A stretch of 64,000 nt of DNA from Plantago major (taxonomy: Eukaryota; Streptophyta; Magnoliopsida; Lamiales; Plantaginaceae), in NCBI GenBank assembly GCA_026545765.1, contig CM048842.1, positions 30,553,167 to 30,617,166 on the forward strand, in the 5' to 3' direction. The position numbers and the translations under genes are program-made. Within the stretch, counting starts at the first letter, position 1. Each line of letters starts with the position of its first letter. Below, piece after piece: positions 34,230 through 46,735 of this stretch. The notes beneath the pieces were generated by a model. That model did not search any database, had not been told where the DNA came from, and saw nothing but the letters and a program-made list of their open reading frames with translations.

Positions 34230-36640
34230 ATGTCTCTGAGTGATGCACCAGTTCTCAAACCAGAGAACTACGAGAAATGGAAGAATAACATGATACTCCA
34301 CCTTGAAGCCATAAGTGACGAGATGATCGAAGTAATAAAGAATGTCCCAATAGTAATTCAACAACTTAAGCAAGTCATGGAGGTTTCGAGTGGAAGAGAC
34401 AGAGATCAAAGCGAAGGATCTTCACAAACAGATGCGTCAACTAGTGGAAGATCTACTGGGCAAGTTATTTACGAACCAAAGCCCAGAGAACTCTGGACAT
34501 CGGAAGATGCCAAGAGGAATCGTTTGGATGGTCAAGCTCGTAACATCATCATCAGATCGACACCAGAACACATACAGTGTAAACTGTGGGGTGCTAAAAC
34601 GGCGAATTTGCCTGGCAACTGATTGAAGAAATCTGTGCCGGAACTGAGAAAACCAAGGAAAACAAGTTCGAAGTTCTAAAGTTGAAATTTCAAAATTTCA
34701 AACAAGGTCCCACTGAAACTCTGGAAGAACTTGATTTCAGGTTTACCACTCTCATGAGTGATATGGCAAGACTTGGGAAAGCAATAGATACTCTCGATCG
34801 AGAAGATTAAGACTATTGTCAAGTCTTAACCACAACCGGGAGCATACTAAATTCTTTTATTTTAACCAAGGTATGCCAAATATCACCAAAAGGAACTTTT
34901 CTCTCATCTTGCTATCATTGACTATGAGACAACTCGTAGAGAACAAACAACCAAAAGTTGCGTAATGTTGCTCTAGTTACTCAAGGAACTTCAAAAGAAG
35001 AAAAGCAAGGAGGAGACTGAGGATGCTCTTGCCGCAAAGCAAATGAGTAAATTTGTCACGAGAAATTGAGAGAAGAAAAGCCAAAGAGAAGTCGAAAAGC
35101 ATCTAGCTCAAACTATCACTAATACAAAATATGCAAAGCTCATGAATAAGCCACCAGAAAGCATCATGTACCGAGGAAGCGTAAATTGAAACGATATCTG
35201 CTTCTATTGTCGTAAACTCGCCACTTCAAGAAGGATTGTCCCGCCTCAACAAACCAAGGACAAAGTACAAGAAAGATAGAAGAATCTTCAAGAAGCCGTA
35301 AAGCTTTGTTAATCAAGAAAGAAAGAAAATCCAAATTCAACTGGATGCTCTAGACGTTGAGAGATTCTCAAGATGACAATTCAGATGATTCAACCCTACC
35401 ATCACCGTAATTATGTGGAGTTACTCATGATATAATCGACTTCACCTCAAGAAGAATGAAATGTGGAGTTGTAAATTGACGGACCGTACATCTCCAACAT
35501 AGAAAACTGCCTTATGCTGATGAGGTAACACATACTTGCTACACTTATGAAAGTGATGAAGAGGAAATAAAAATCTAGAAAATCTCGTGAAAGAACTTGA
35601 CATCTATGAAAGAGAATTTCTAATGATTCGAAGCTAGAGCCGAAAACTCAAGAAGAAAAGAATTCTCTTGAAAAGGAAAATTCTCAATTAGTTAAAGAAT
35701 CGAGAGAAAGGATGCTGAAAATGCATTTCAAAGCTCGATATCCGAGACCGAAAAGTCACATGAAGAAGCAAAGTTATTTAAAGAATTATGAAAATCTTCT
35801 TTCCGAAAACAAGGAACTCAAGAAGAAAGAACTATCTTTTCAATCTTATGCCAAAGCTAGTGACACTTCATCAAGTACAATCTTACTTAAGAGATCCTTC
35901 GAAAAGAACGGACTCAATGAATACATGCATGATTGTTCTATCACTCAATAAGAGTAAGGAGAAAAGAACATTTGTAAGAACTCAAGAAGACGGTTCCCAT
36001 GCAATCTATTGTATCGGTGAAAAGACAAAGATTGTTGACAAAGGAAAGGCAAATGACTAGACCTTTGTGGGAAAAACAAGTCAAAACAAAACTGGTACGT
36101 CTCGAAAAGAAACACAACACCGAAAAGTGTAAACACCCACAAGGTTATGTCTCTCAAAAGGTAGAATTTAGAGCCGCAAATTCTCCCATGTCACTTTTTT
36201 CCGAAAGAAATTGGATCAACCAGAGACTAGCAAAGCCGAGAAAAGATCTCGAGATAGCTTCAAGTGCTCAAACGGCATTGGCTACAAAGGCATCGGAAAA
36301 CAACTTGCTCATGAGTACAAGGTGAGCAAGAACGATGGTCGAAAGCTAGAATTGCTCAAAGCAATTATCGGTGGAAGTTAAATCAAGCCACGAAAATCAA
36401 TGCCGTGGCTAGAAGAAATCGCAAGGAAGGCTAAGTTTGTCGAAAAGCAAACTCGTAAACCCGACAGTATCCGAAAGCATCATATGGAGCACCTAGAACA
36501 CACCAAGGAAGAAAATAATTCTTACTAATGATAACTTTCATTCAAAAAGAATTCTCCTTACGTTCTGCTGACAAAAGCATATTTCAAGAAATTCATTCAA
36601 AATGGATTCTACCGAAGAACTTTTGATTCGATTTCCATCA
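34230..36640 (+). pseudogene. Gag of B1, frame lost from about 34.6 kb
   Basis: The ATG at 34230 gives MSLSDAPVLKPENYEKWKNN, an N-terminus typical of plant Copia Gag; the first 130 residues are open and close to subfamily A. From about 34610 to 36690 the sequence is full of small changes that destroy the frame. Compared with the A gag they fall at CAG/CTG (for example TGTCGTAAACT for a knuckle that reads TGTCAGAA elsewhere). The CCHC knuckle is recognisable near 35200-35245, the coiled-coil region at 35712-35950 and the basic C-terminal part near 36000-36325. The break pattern suggests poor consensus more than decay. Confidence 0.75.
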
Positions 36641-36689
36641 AAGATATGAGAACCTAATCTCCTGCTTCACAGGTGCGTAATGCTTCCGG

Positions 36690-38280
36690 ACTAAAGCACA
36701 ATGGCTATTTGATAGTGGATGCGGAAAGCACATGACAGAGACAAAGCAACTGGTTGATTACAAAGCTTGCAACACGTGACCGATATCGACGATTTGGAGG
36801 AGAATTAAATCCTCTCTCGATTTGGCAACGCCAAATTGGGAACTTTAACACTCACTGACCTATTACATGTTAAGGATTTGAAATACAATCTATTTAGCAT
36901 GAGCCAGTTTGTAGACAAGGGTTTTACTATAAAATTCAAAGCTAAATACTGCAAACTAATTGACAATGAGTCAAAGCAGATAGTCTTAGTTGGTCATGGA
37001 AAGGCGCCTTTATGTTGTCGATTGGGTATCTCGCCACAATCAAGAATGTCTCATGGTGAGTCAATCTGGTCACGTAAGAGCACCGGTTATGGCGTAAAAG
37101 AATGAGTCACTTGAACTTCAAAACTCAATAGACTTGCCAAGAAAGAGTTAGTGGTTGGTCTTCCCAACATCTTTCGTAAAGGATGATATCTGCTCGCCGA
37201 TGGGGAAACAATCTAAGATCTCTTTCAAGTCCAAAATCGTACACTCTAGTGTTAGACCACCGCAACTTTTACACATGGATCTATTTGAATCATCAGAACT
37301 AGTTATGCAGAAAGAAGTATGGTTGTTGTAGATGACTTCTCAAGATTCACTGGGTCTTTTCTCAAACACAACTGATGCCGTGGTGGAGATACCAAACTGC
37401 TAAAAAGCTTGAAGTCATGAAAATGACAAGGTATCTCGTAATCGTATTGCACCATGGTAATCGAGTTTGTCAACCAAGACATAAAGGAGTTTTCAGACTG
37501 CAAGGTATACAACACCAACTTTCCTCAGAAGAACACCTCAACAAAATGGTGTTGCGAAAGAAAAACAGAACCCTTAAAGAAGCCGCAAGGACAATGCTAA
37601 TGACATCGAGATAAGTGAAATTTATTGGGTTGAAGTCAGAACACAAATGCTACACTCGTAATGTATGCTTGATAAACAAACACCATGACAGGACCCCCAA
37701 TGAAATCTTGGTTGGTAGCCCCCCGAAGAACAAACATCTGAGAGTATTTGGTTGTAGATGTTTTGTTCTAAACAATGGGAAAGATTATCTGAGAACATTT
37801 CAACCAAAGGCAGATGAAGGTGTTTTTCTTGGCTATTCCACAAACAGCAAATCTTACAAAGTTTACAACAAAAGAACAAAGAAAATTGAAGAATCAGTTC
37901 ATGTTGTATTCTATGAAGGAAGTAAGAAAACACCTCCTATTGATGAACTCTCAGAAAAGTTCAAAGAACTATTGCTGAGGGATCCTAAAGAAGAATCCTC
38001 AGAAAGGAAAAACATCATTATGGAAAGTGAGGATGACTCTAACGTAGAAAAGCTTGAAAAGCCTAGTAACAACAAGATGACTCACAGACATGATGAGGAA
38101 TTTCCTATGAGTTTTCCAGAAATGGAACAGGTTACTGAGAACCTTCATCATGAAGAGGTATCTGAAAATGAGAATGCTGAAATGCATGTCTCAGATATCT
38201 CTAACACTGAAAAAGTGTCAGATATCCATGACATTTCCCATATGTCAGATATCTCAGATACTGAAAAAGTATCAAATTAA
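36690..38280 (+). pseudogene. Protease and integrase of B1, frameshifted
   Basis: Protease: DSG at 36711-36719 within WLFDSGCGKHMT. Gag-pre-integrase: about 36836-37105. Integrase core about 37200-37620 is damaged (the middle D and the E region are recognisable near 37440 and 37550) with many CAG/CTG-type changes. From 37615 the sequence becomes clean: the integrase C-terminal part (KHLRVFGCRCFVLNNGKDYL, DEGVFLGYSTNSKSYKVYNK) and an acidic linker rich in SDI repeats up to a TAA at 38278-38280. The sharp change in quality at 37.62 kb within one gene is notable. Confidence 0.8.
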
Positions 38281-38337
38281 AATCTTAGTGATCCACATTC
38301 AGATCACCTGGATATTGATCCTACTAGCACTAAACCT

Positions 38338-39988
38338 ATGATGATATGGATCAAAGATCATCCTACAAAGGATATAATTGGACCAATTAATCAGGGTGTT
38401 AGGACTAGGAGAGCAATAGCTGAAAATGCTAACTCTCTCTTTGGATGTTTCATCTCGAATATTGAACCTAAAAATATAAAAGAAGCATTAGGAGACCAAG
38501 ACTGGATCTCTGCAATGCAAGAAGAGTTGGATCAATTTGAGAGAAACAAAGTCTGGAAACTAGTTCCATTTATAGAAGGAATATCTGTGATTGGAACTAA
38601 ATGGGTTTTGAGAAACAAGATGAATGAATCTGGTGAAATAACCAGAAACAAAGCAAGATTGGTTGCCAAGGGATTTACCTGCATCAAGGCTTAGATTTTG
38701 ATGAGTCATATGCACCAGTTGCCAGATTGGATGCAATAAGACTCTTTCTAGCCTTTGCAGCTCATAAAGATTTCAAAGTTTATCAGATGGATGTCAAAAG
38801 TGCATTCCTAAACGGTGAACTTGTAGAAGAAGTTTATGTTGAGCAACCACCTGGCTTGAAGTTTCCTCAGAAAGTAGAATGGTCTATAAACCATGTAAAG
38901 CTCAGATGGATCAAACAGGCTCCAAGAGCATGGTATGACACTTTGGCCAAATACCTTCTGAAAAGTGGTTTCAAGAAAGGTGAAGTTGATAAAACTTTAT
39001 TTACCTTAAATCATGATGGGAAACTACTCTTAGTTCAAGTATATGTTGATGACATCATATTTGGATCTAAGGACAAACAACTTTGTAATGACTTTGCAAA
39101 TCTCATGAAAAGCAAGTTTGAGATGAGCATGATGGGAGAAATGAATTATTTCCTAGGATTGCAAGTCAAGCAACTCAATGATGGAATATTCATTAGTCAA
39201 ACAAAGTATGCAAAAGACATGGTCACAAAATTCAATCTTAAGCCTTCTGAAAAGAATGCTAAGATACCTATGAGCATTGGAACCAAAATGACCTATACTG
39301 AATCAGACAAGAGTGTTGAAGAACATAAGTATAGGAAATTGACAGGTTCACTACTTTACCTCACTGCAAGTAGACCTGATATTCAATATGCCGTTGGAGT
39401 ATGTGCTAGATTTCAGACAAATCCAATGCAAACACACTACAACATTGCTATGAAAATATTAAGATATGTGAAGGGTACAGTAGATGTAGGATTGTGGTAT
39501 CCTAAAGAATGTGGATTGAGTTTAGCTGGGTACTCAGATGCTGATTATGCTGGATCATTGCTTGATTGGAAAAGCACCTCAGGAACTTGTCAGTTTCTGG
39601 GCACTAGACTTATCTCATGGTTTAGCAAGAAGCAAAACTCAATTGCGACTTCTACCACAGAGGCTGAATATATTGCTGCTGGTTGTTGTGCAACACAAAT
39701 TCTGTGGATACAACAACAACTAAAAGACTATGGACTCGATGAGAAGAAAACTCCCATTTTCTGTGACAACACAAGTGCTATTGCGATTACACAGAATCCT
39801 AAATTTCATGCCAGAACAAAGCACATTGATGTTAGACATCACTTCATCAGAAACCATGTCGAAAAAGGCAATATCTCTCGATTGGAACTGAAGACCAACT
39901 TGCAGATATTTTCACTAAGCCACTACAAGAAAGTAGATTCTTAGCCTTAAGACATAGTCTTGGACTAATGGAACAACCAATGAACTGA
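38338..39988 (+). pseudogene. RT-RNase H of B1, nearly open
   Basis: RT starts in the 38338 frame (HPTKDIIGPINQGVRTRRA linker, then NKVWKLVPF and TKWVLRNKMNES), shifts at 38680 where a CAG-rich ACCCAGACTGAAGG-like segment is corrupted, and continues open from 38727 for 405 residues: [25 protein letters not shown] at 39042-39053, [18 protein letters not shown], and RNase H with SDADYAGSLLDWKSTSGT. A last shift near 39880 precedes the natural stop TGA at 39986-39988. It is about 95% alike to the A pol by eye. This is the best-preserved pol in the window. Confidence 0.88.
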
Positions 39989-40001
39989 AAGAGTTCAGGT
40001 A

Positions 40002-40176
40002 TCTGGAACGGGCATCTAGAAAAGAGGTATCTGGAACGGGTATCCAGAAAAGAGAAAAGAGGTATCTGGAACGGGTATCCAGAAAAGAGAAAAGAGAAAT
40101 CTGGAACGGGAATCCAGAAGTCAAAAAGGGTAAAAAGCAAAAAGATAGCTTAAGATCTCTGAGACGGGAACTCAGA
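40002..40176 (+). repeat. Array of five ACGGG-loop hairpins after pol (B1)
   Basis: Hairpins at 40002-40020, 40030-40048, 40065-40083, 40100-40118 and 40158-40176. The first four have 6-bp stems TCTGGA/TCCAGA (one mismatch in the first) with loops ACGGGCA, ACGGGTA, ACGGGTA and ACGGGAA. The fifth keeps the loop ACGGGAA but has a different stem, TCTGAG/CTCAGA. A changed stem with the same loop points to selection on folded structure. Spacers are AAAAGAG-type purine runs. The array starts 14 nt after the pol stop. Confidence 0.75.
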
Positions 40177-40620
40177 TATCTGAATCATTCTATAAATGGG
40201 GAACACAAAAGAGAATAGTATAACTATCTGCAGTCAACTACTCTCTTGAAACTCGCATTATTTCTATCTTGATGAAAAACTTGGAAAAATCCTAAGTATA
40301 AGACAGATTCAGATGCGAACAGTGTCCTTGCTCATACAGAATTGTCATTCAGATAGCAAGTCGCCAAAACTCATTAAATGGGCACAATTACACTTGCTGA
40401 TTGTGATCATTGCTGAAGTTGCAATGGTGACCCTCGATGAAGTTAAGCGACTGATCTGTACGGTGGAAATTGATTCACAGTAGATAGTGGACCGGTGAAA
40501 TTCAGACATGGCCCACTAAGCATTTAATGCCGAACTAGCTTTTGCTCACGCCTGTTTGCAAATCACAGATACGTACACACAAAATCAATTTGTATGTATT
40601 TGTCTGTTGGGATTCAACTG
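40177..40620. other. Spacer upstream of the internal ORF2 promoter (B1)
   Basis: No coding frame was recognised. It would contain upstream promoter elements of ORF2 and the 3' end of a pol message. Its counterpart in E is 62760-63190. Confidence 0.5.
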
Positions 40621-40632
40621 CTATATATATAG
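40621..40632 (+). promoter_or_regulatory. Internal TATA box for ORF2 (B1)
   Basis: CTATATATATAG, 199 bp before the ORF2 ATG at 40820. Box and spacing are kept in all four ORF2 copies. A second TATATAAAG (about 40809-40817) sits directly before the ATG and is too close to serve this start codon. Confidence 0.6.
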
Positions 40633-40819
40633 GATTTTGGCAAATGAAATCACTTTTGCCTAATCCGAAATTTCATCTTGCACAAAAATAGCAAATTCTC
40701 TCTTGATTCTCTGCAAACCCTCTACAATCTCTGCAAATCAGATTAAGTTTTTCTGAAAAGAATCACTGAATCACATCTCTTTCAAACACCAATTTCAATT
40801 CCCTACACTATATAAAGAG

Positions 40820-43800
40820 ATGGCCTCCAAGAACACTTCGACACAGAAATCCCAATCCTCCACTGGTACTGCTGAAAAGCAAGCACCAGAGTTGGTTATT
40901 GTTAACAATCGACTGGTAGGAGTTTTTAATCCTGACCATTGGACTTCAAGTCACAGAATGATTTGGGGTGGTGCCATGGTTGAGGAATACCTCACTGCTG
41001 CAATAGAAAACCAAACTGACAGAAAATTGGTTCTTGACATGCTTGAAAAGGCACAAATCAAGGGTTTTCTATCTGCTCGCCCAAGTGGAATTTCATCACT
41101 CGATGTGTTGGAATTTTACAACAACTCCAGGATTATTTCCTGTGTTTCTGAAGGCACTGAAATAGTGTCTATCAAAACCTCAGTCCAAGGAAAGGAAATC
41201 CTTCTGGACTTGACAACTTTCTGTAAGTTGTTTGAGGTTCAAAATCTTGGAAAGGATTTTGAAATAAACACCAAGGATGATGAACTCCTTGAAGGTGTTA
41301 AAGAACTTTACAGTGACGTGTGTGATCTTGAAAAATCAGATACACCCACTGAGTTCAAGCTTGCTGACATCCGAACCAGACATCTGTTGGTTCACTGGGA
41401 TGTACTGGCTTGCATTCTTCACAGATGCTTTGATGGTCTACAAGGAGGTGCTGACCAGATAAGCCAAGAACGATGGATCATGATGTTCTTGCTGAATCAA
41501 CAAGACAAAAGGCTGGAAAACCCTTTTAACTGGGGAAAGTACGCCTTCATGAAATTTGTGAAGAAGATTCAAGGCTTCGAGCCTAAGATTGTCAAAGGAC
41601 TAGCTGAGCCAAAGGCCACAGTAGGTTATGGTCTGAAGATATGCTACTTGCTGGAAAAGCTTGGCATTGAGCTCAGAGAGACAATGAAATAGCCAACAAA
41701 GAATCTCTACAAGTATGAGTATACAAATGATGAAAAAGGTTACCGGGTCTCGTAAAGGTCCTAAGACGAAAATCAAAAGATATCTCAAGAAAAGGTTATA
41801 CCAAGAAGCCCACAACTTCAAGAAAGAATTCACCTGGCAAACAGAAGACACACCCAAAGAGGTTGTCAATTCTCAGATATCTGCAGACATTGCCGATGAA
41901 CTGATAATGGCAGATGAACTCATCAATGCTGCAAAAGAGTTATCAACTACTGAACAAGTAGACTCAGCAAGAGAAAGTGCTTTCAGAAATGTTGCGACTA
42001 ATGCAGAAAGCCTTGCTGATGAACTCATAAATGCTGCCAAGAGTGGTGAAAAGCACCAAGCCCCATCTGCAGAAACCGCAGGAGTAATGGACCAATCAGT
42101 TCCCTATGCTGATGAAAGCTCTGACGATGAAGATGATGAACTAGTCATCTCTCAAGTCCTAGAAAGAACAAAGAGGGCTAAGTTACTGAAAAAGTAACTG
42201 GTGATAAGGTATCTGAAGAAGAACCTACACCACAGGTTGCTGAACCTATAGAAAAGGTTGTTGGTGCAAACACAACATCAGGGAATGAATCTTTTGCACA
42301 ACTTCACAAAGCCCTGATGAGTGGTATTTTAGTGCTGGCAGATGCTGATGGAAACGCCACATCTAAAAATCTGGAAGAACATTCTACTGATCAATCTTCT
42401 GCTTCCAGACAACCACAACAACCACAACAGCCACAAGTGGTTGATGAAATGGTAAATGAACTCCATTTTGAATTACCAAAGAATACAAGATGTCTTGAAG
42501 AAAATCTCAGAATTGAAAGGTGTTCCCCAACTCAATGAGAGGGATCAAACTGAGACACCTACTCAGAATGATCAACCAGGGGAGGCAACTGAGTTGCATA
42601 CTCAGGAAAGGTGTGAAGTACCAGAAACATCAAACAAAGAAACTACACTGGGACAAGACGACCAATGTATAGAAAGGTCACAAGTTCCAGAGACCAATCA
42701 GCCTGAAACTGCTCAGGTAAATGACTGGTTTAACTCTTACCTTGTGAAAAAATTTATACTTATAAATCTTGTTACATTATAAGAATTTCTTTGTTACAGG
42801 CTGAGTTAGAAACGCAGAAACAAGAGGAAGCTGAGAAGCTTACCTCAGATACTGAAAAAGAGGTTCCTTCAACCTCAACTCTTGAGAAATCTGAGCACAT
42901 GCCATGTAAATGATTCTTAAAGAGAACTAACTTTTCAAGAAAATGTTTGTATGCTCATTCATGATAAATGTTTCTAACAGGCTCAATCGAGATGGAAGAA
43001 GATAAGGCAGAAATGCCAGAGACAAACCCAGAAACCAACAAGGTTTCTGAAGAACACATCACTGAGCCTTCAAACTTGAAGGTATATGACAATCAAGTGA
43101 CAAGTATTCTTCATCCTGGGTTATCTTTTATCTCTTCTAATATTCAATACTTTCTACTTACAGGCTTTTTCAGAAGTAGAAATGCAAGGGGATAAAGTTG
43201 CGACTTCTGATCAATGGAAATTGATGAAGCCCCTAAGGCAACATCACTGAAGAACACGAAGCGCAAGTTTCTGAGAAAAATGAATCTGTGCTTCCTGATG
43301 AGGAAGTAAGTAGCTCAAATCAGAATTCATTAAAAGCATATTTATGCATAGATTCTTTCAAACTATTTCCTAAGTATTGTATTTATTTCAGGTTCAAGAA
43401 AGAAAGGATGATGAGGACCAGACTTCCAAGTCTCCACCTCACAACAAGATATCTGAGACACCAATCGTCTCAGTTCTGAGCCTGATGTTCTTACTCAGGT
43501 AACTCAGAAACTAAACTACACTTCTACTCAGATATCTACAAAAGTTTTGAAACTCACTCAAAACTCTTTCTTTCAGGCTCAAACAGATGCAAAGCAGGTT
43601 CCCATTGAAGAAACAAGGGACCTACTTCACTTCTTCAAAGCTCACACCTTGTCAAAGCATATTCAATGCTTTAAGAAATGGCAGAAGTTAAGGTGCTCTG
43701 ATCTCTCTGAAATATTGAGAATCACTGATCAACCAACCAGACGAGCACGAGCTCTTGACCTGGAAACATATGTCCAAGCAATGTTCCCTACAGAACAATA

Positions 43801-46366
43801 TACAGTTGCGACTCTACTACACAAGGACTTTTCCAGAGAAGTAGTGCATAGTTTGATACATGCCTTTGAACAGGCAGATGGTCAGACAAGATTACAGATG
43901 GCATTCAAGCCAGTCCTGCCCCAGACTTTGCAATTCATACCTTCTGAACAAGAAGAAGTTAATGGGCAGAAGATCGCTATCCCGGAAGTGATCAATCTTG
44001 TATCTGAAGATGATGAGGAGGAAGAAATAAATGAAAATTACTTTGATGAACCTCCCACTGACCATCACCAAAAGGATGATAATGACAAAAAGGATGATGA
44101 TGATGCCGCACTGTGGACCGGAGGAATTTCACAGAGAAACAATGCCTCAGCCGCTGAAAAGCAAACTGAGAAGACTTCACAGAAATCTCCGTCTTCATCA
44201 CCTCAGAAATCTACTCATCCATCTTCTAACCAACACGCAGTTACTACTGAACAAGTAATTGAGCTCACTGAGGAAACCAATCAGAAAATATTAAACACTC
44301 AGACCAGAAGTGCTCGACTCAGACAACTGTTGGAAGAAGAACAACAGCTCCATCTTCAACTGGAAGATCAAATAGCTAAATCCAGAGATAAGATTGATCA
44401 ACTACAAGATCTATACTTAGAAGAAATGATTGCTTACTCTGAGGTTAAAGAGCTACGGGATGTTGTGCAAGAGATCACCAAAGAACTCGATACTGAAGAA
44501 GTATCTGAAGTCAAGCATGATGCTAAGGCTGCATCATCTTGAAGAAGTACCATCCTCCTCCCAGTAAGGAAAGAAACCAATCTCTGAGATGGTTGCTGGA
44601 CTTGATACGATCGATGAAAATGTCCAAGAGGATGAAGATCACTGGGCTAATCACTCAGATGATGAAGAAGACAAGACTTTGGCAGAGCACCGCCATGAAC
44701 ATCTAGCGGTTTCTCACTTGAAAAGAAAGTTGATTGCTCCTACAATCTTCAACAAACTGCCAAACGTCCACTCGCATGAATACATGAGCAGTACCAATCT
44801 TGCTACTCAATAAGGAGATGTCTTCACGAACAAGGAAGTAATTGCCTCGGTCCCTCGAATGAGAAAGTTCACCAGCTCATCACTCGGAGAACTACTAGCA
44901 TGGTCATTGCTCGTAAAGATCTGGAATGATAAGGGACGATGATGTGTCTTTAGTGAAAAAGCTTTTCAAGAGGCAAGTTACCTTCTTTGGAAAGCAGATG
45001 CCATCCTAGGCCCATCAAGCGAGCTCACTGATAAGGACAATGGACTTATCAAGCAAAATCAGGAGCTCAAAGCCGAACTTCAGAAGTTGGTCACCGCCTA
45101 CAACTATTTACAAGGGCATTTTGACTCTCTCTCGGATTCCTTTATGAGACTGAGTCAGCCAACAATGACTAAGGGGGAAAGAAAGTACAAATCTGGACCT
45201 CAAAGTCAGGGGGAATGGGAAGAAGGAGATGAAATCAAGAAGAAATCTGGAGCTGGTGCGGCTCAGAAAGGAAGAAGAAAAACTTCCCAACCACCACTCA
45301 GAATCAATGAACCCTCCTCAAGCCAAACTGCTTCCCAGAGACCTACTGAAGGAACTAAAATGGTAACAAGGGCCATGGCACAGAAACCTCCAAGGAGTAC
45401 CAAGGCTCCAAGGAGAAGACAAGTTAGAGGGATTGATGAATCTTCTGAAGAAGAAGAAGAAGAAGAAGGTCAAATCAAGTCCCAGGGCAATGAAGAAGGC
45501 TGCAAAGATCTCACAAGAATTGATCTTGATGATGATGAAGAGACTGATGAAGATGAAGCTCCTCTTCACAGAAAAAGGAAAATTGAAAGCCTAACTGAGC
45601 CCATAGCTGCAAAGCCCCTAGCAGCTAAAACACCCTTTGGAAATACCAAGTCTATCCAGGGTGGTGGTTCTCCAAGCAACAACCCCAAAGAGAATTCTAG
45701 ACAGAAAAGGAACAGACTGAGAGCTGAGCAAAGACAAAGTCAACTTCCACTCAGGCCAGAAGAAGCCAAAATTGAGTATGTGAAGTATGACAATGATTCC
45801 TCTGTCTACAGGTGCATCAATCAGAAAAATGGCTATTGGATTCTGGAACTTAAGCATCTATTGGTAAATTCAAGATTTCCAGAACCAATCCTTAAACAAC
45901 TTATGGCATGGAGAAAGAATAAACCTACCTTGATCAACACCAATCACATCAAAGCATGGTTGGATTTTGAAGTTGTCAAGAGAACTGAAGCCATGAAGAA
46001 GGACCTCTCTGATGATTGTCCATATGGAAAGCGGATGATGTGCAAAATTCTGAATATCACAGAGCAAGACGAAGACTTGCTGTGGAACCCTATGAGTCGT
46101 TCTATCTGACAGAAGATCAATACAAGGGTGACATCAGATATCTGAAGATTATCTATGAATACTTCAAGCTTTCAGATATCAGAATAGAGCATGCCTGGAA
46201 ATGGGGAAAGTACCTATGGGTCAAGCATTTTGCCAAGAAAAATCCTACCAAAACCTACAAAGAGGTCTGTGGATTTGCTAGAGAAACAGAGATGCTTGTC
46301 AGAACTCTTCTTTATGATTATTCTGATGACATCAAAAGGTTTGGAGATAGGAAATTTGCAGACTGA
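40820..46366 (+). pseudogene. ORF2 of B1: giant intron-containing additional gene of unknown function
   Basis: Start ATGGCC at 40820, stop TGA at 46364-46366; about 1,700 codons after removal of five introns. The first 290 codons are open and form a compact domain (MIWGGAMVEEYLTAAIEN, DVLEFYNN, FDGLQGGADQISQERWIMMF, NWGKYAFMKFVKKIQGFEP). Its layout resembles the plant putative transposon-protein domain seen beside other retroelements; low confidence. Then come an acidic Gln-rich region, intron-separated exons (42717-43575), a helical block (KHIQCFKKWQKLRCSDLSEI), an acidic run, a coiled coil (about 44300-44470), a basic and acidic region with IAAKPLAAKTPFGNTKSIQ, and a C-terminal block (RCINQKNGYWILELKHLL, ESFYLTEDQYKGDIRYLKII). 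No membrane segment is evident. Frameshifts, for example near 41685 and 44540, fall at CTG/CAG sites. Known Sireviruses carry env-like genes here; whether this is related is inference. Confidence 0.75.
42717..43575 (+). other. Cassette of five short introns in ORF2 (B1)
   Basis: GT...AG segments at 42717-42799 (83 nt), 42906-42980 (75), 43082-43163 (82), 43306-43391 (86) and 43499-43575 (77). Acceptors are TTTGTTACAG, TTTCTAACAG, CTACTTACAG, TTATTTCAG and CTTTCTTTCAG. The introns are T-rich and contain stops, while the exons between them (about 100-140 nt) start GCT or GTT and encode Glu/Pro/Ser-rich peptides ending in SEPxP-like motifs. Matching introns exist in element E and in both A copies. 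Confidence 0.8.
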
Positions 46367-46735
46367 TCCATAGAAACTCTGTTGAAGACTTGAAGATTGA
46401 AGACTTGAAGACTAGTCTATTAGGATGTTTACTTAGAGCTTGGTTACTCCTGTTATCCTAATTTACTATGTAGTTTTTGTATTTTTGCTGACTGAGCGTA
46501 ACTGAATCATGTGTTAAAGTTATCTGTAATCTTTAGTTGCGACTTATCTGAAGAACTTACTCTCAGATAGTATTCTATAAAAGATAACTTGTCAGCAAAG
46601 ATCACACCTTGTGATTTGGTTGATGTCTACTTTCTGCACTTAATTATATGATTTGAAAGATCTTAAGAAATGATTAAGTAGTGGATTGTTTCCTCATCCA
46701 GATTTGTAATAGGGAAGATAGTCATCGTTGACTGA
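46367..46735 (+). other. 3' non-coding region of ORF2 (B1)
   Basis: No gene. It contains repeated GACTTGAAGA words (46382-46412) just after the stop and would form the 3' UTR before the polypurine tract. Confidence 0.5.

Noticed and set aside
40820..41692. ORF2 as a true viral envelope gene
   Set aside because: The position fits env-like genes of Sireviruses, but I see no signal peptide at the start, no clear transmembrane anchor, no fusion-type segment and no cysteine pattern. Acidic coiled-coil content suggests an intracellular protein.
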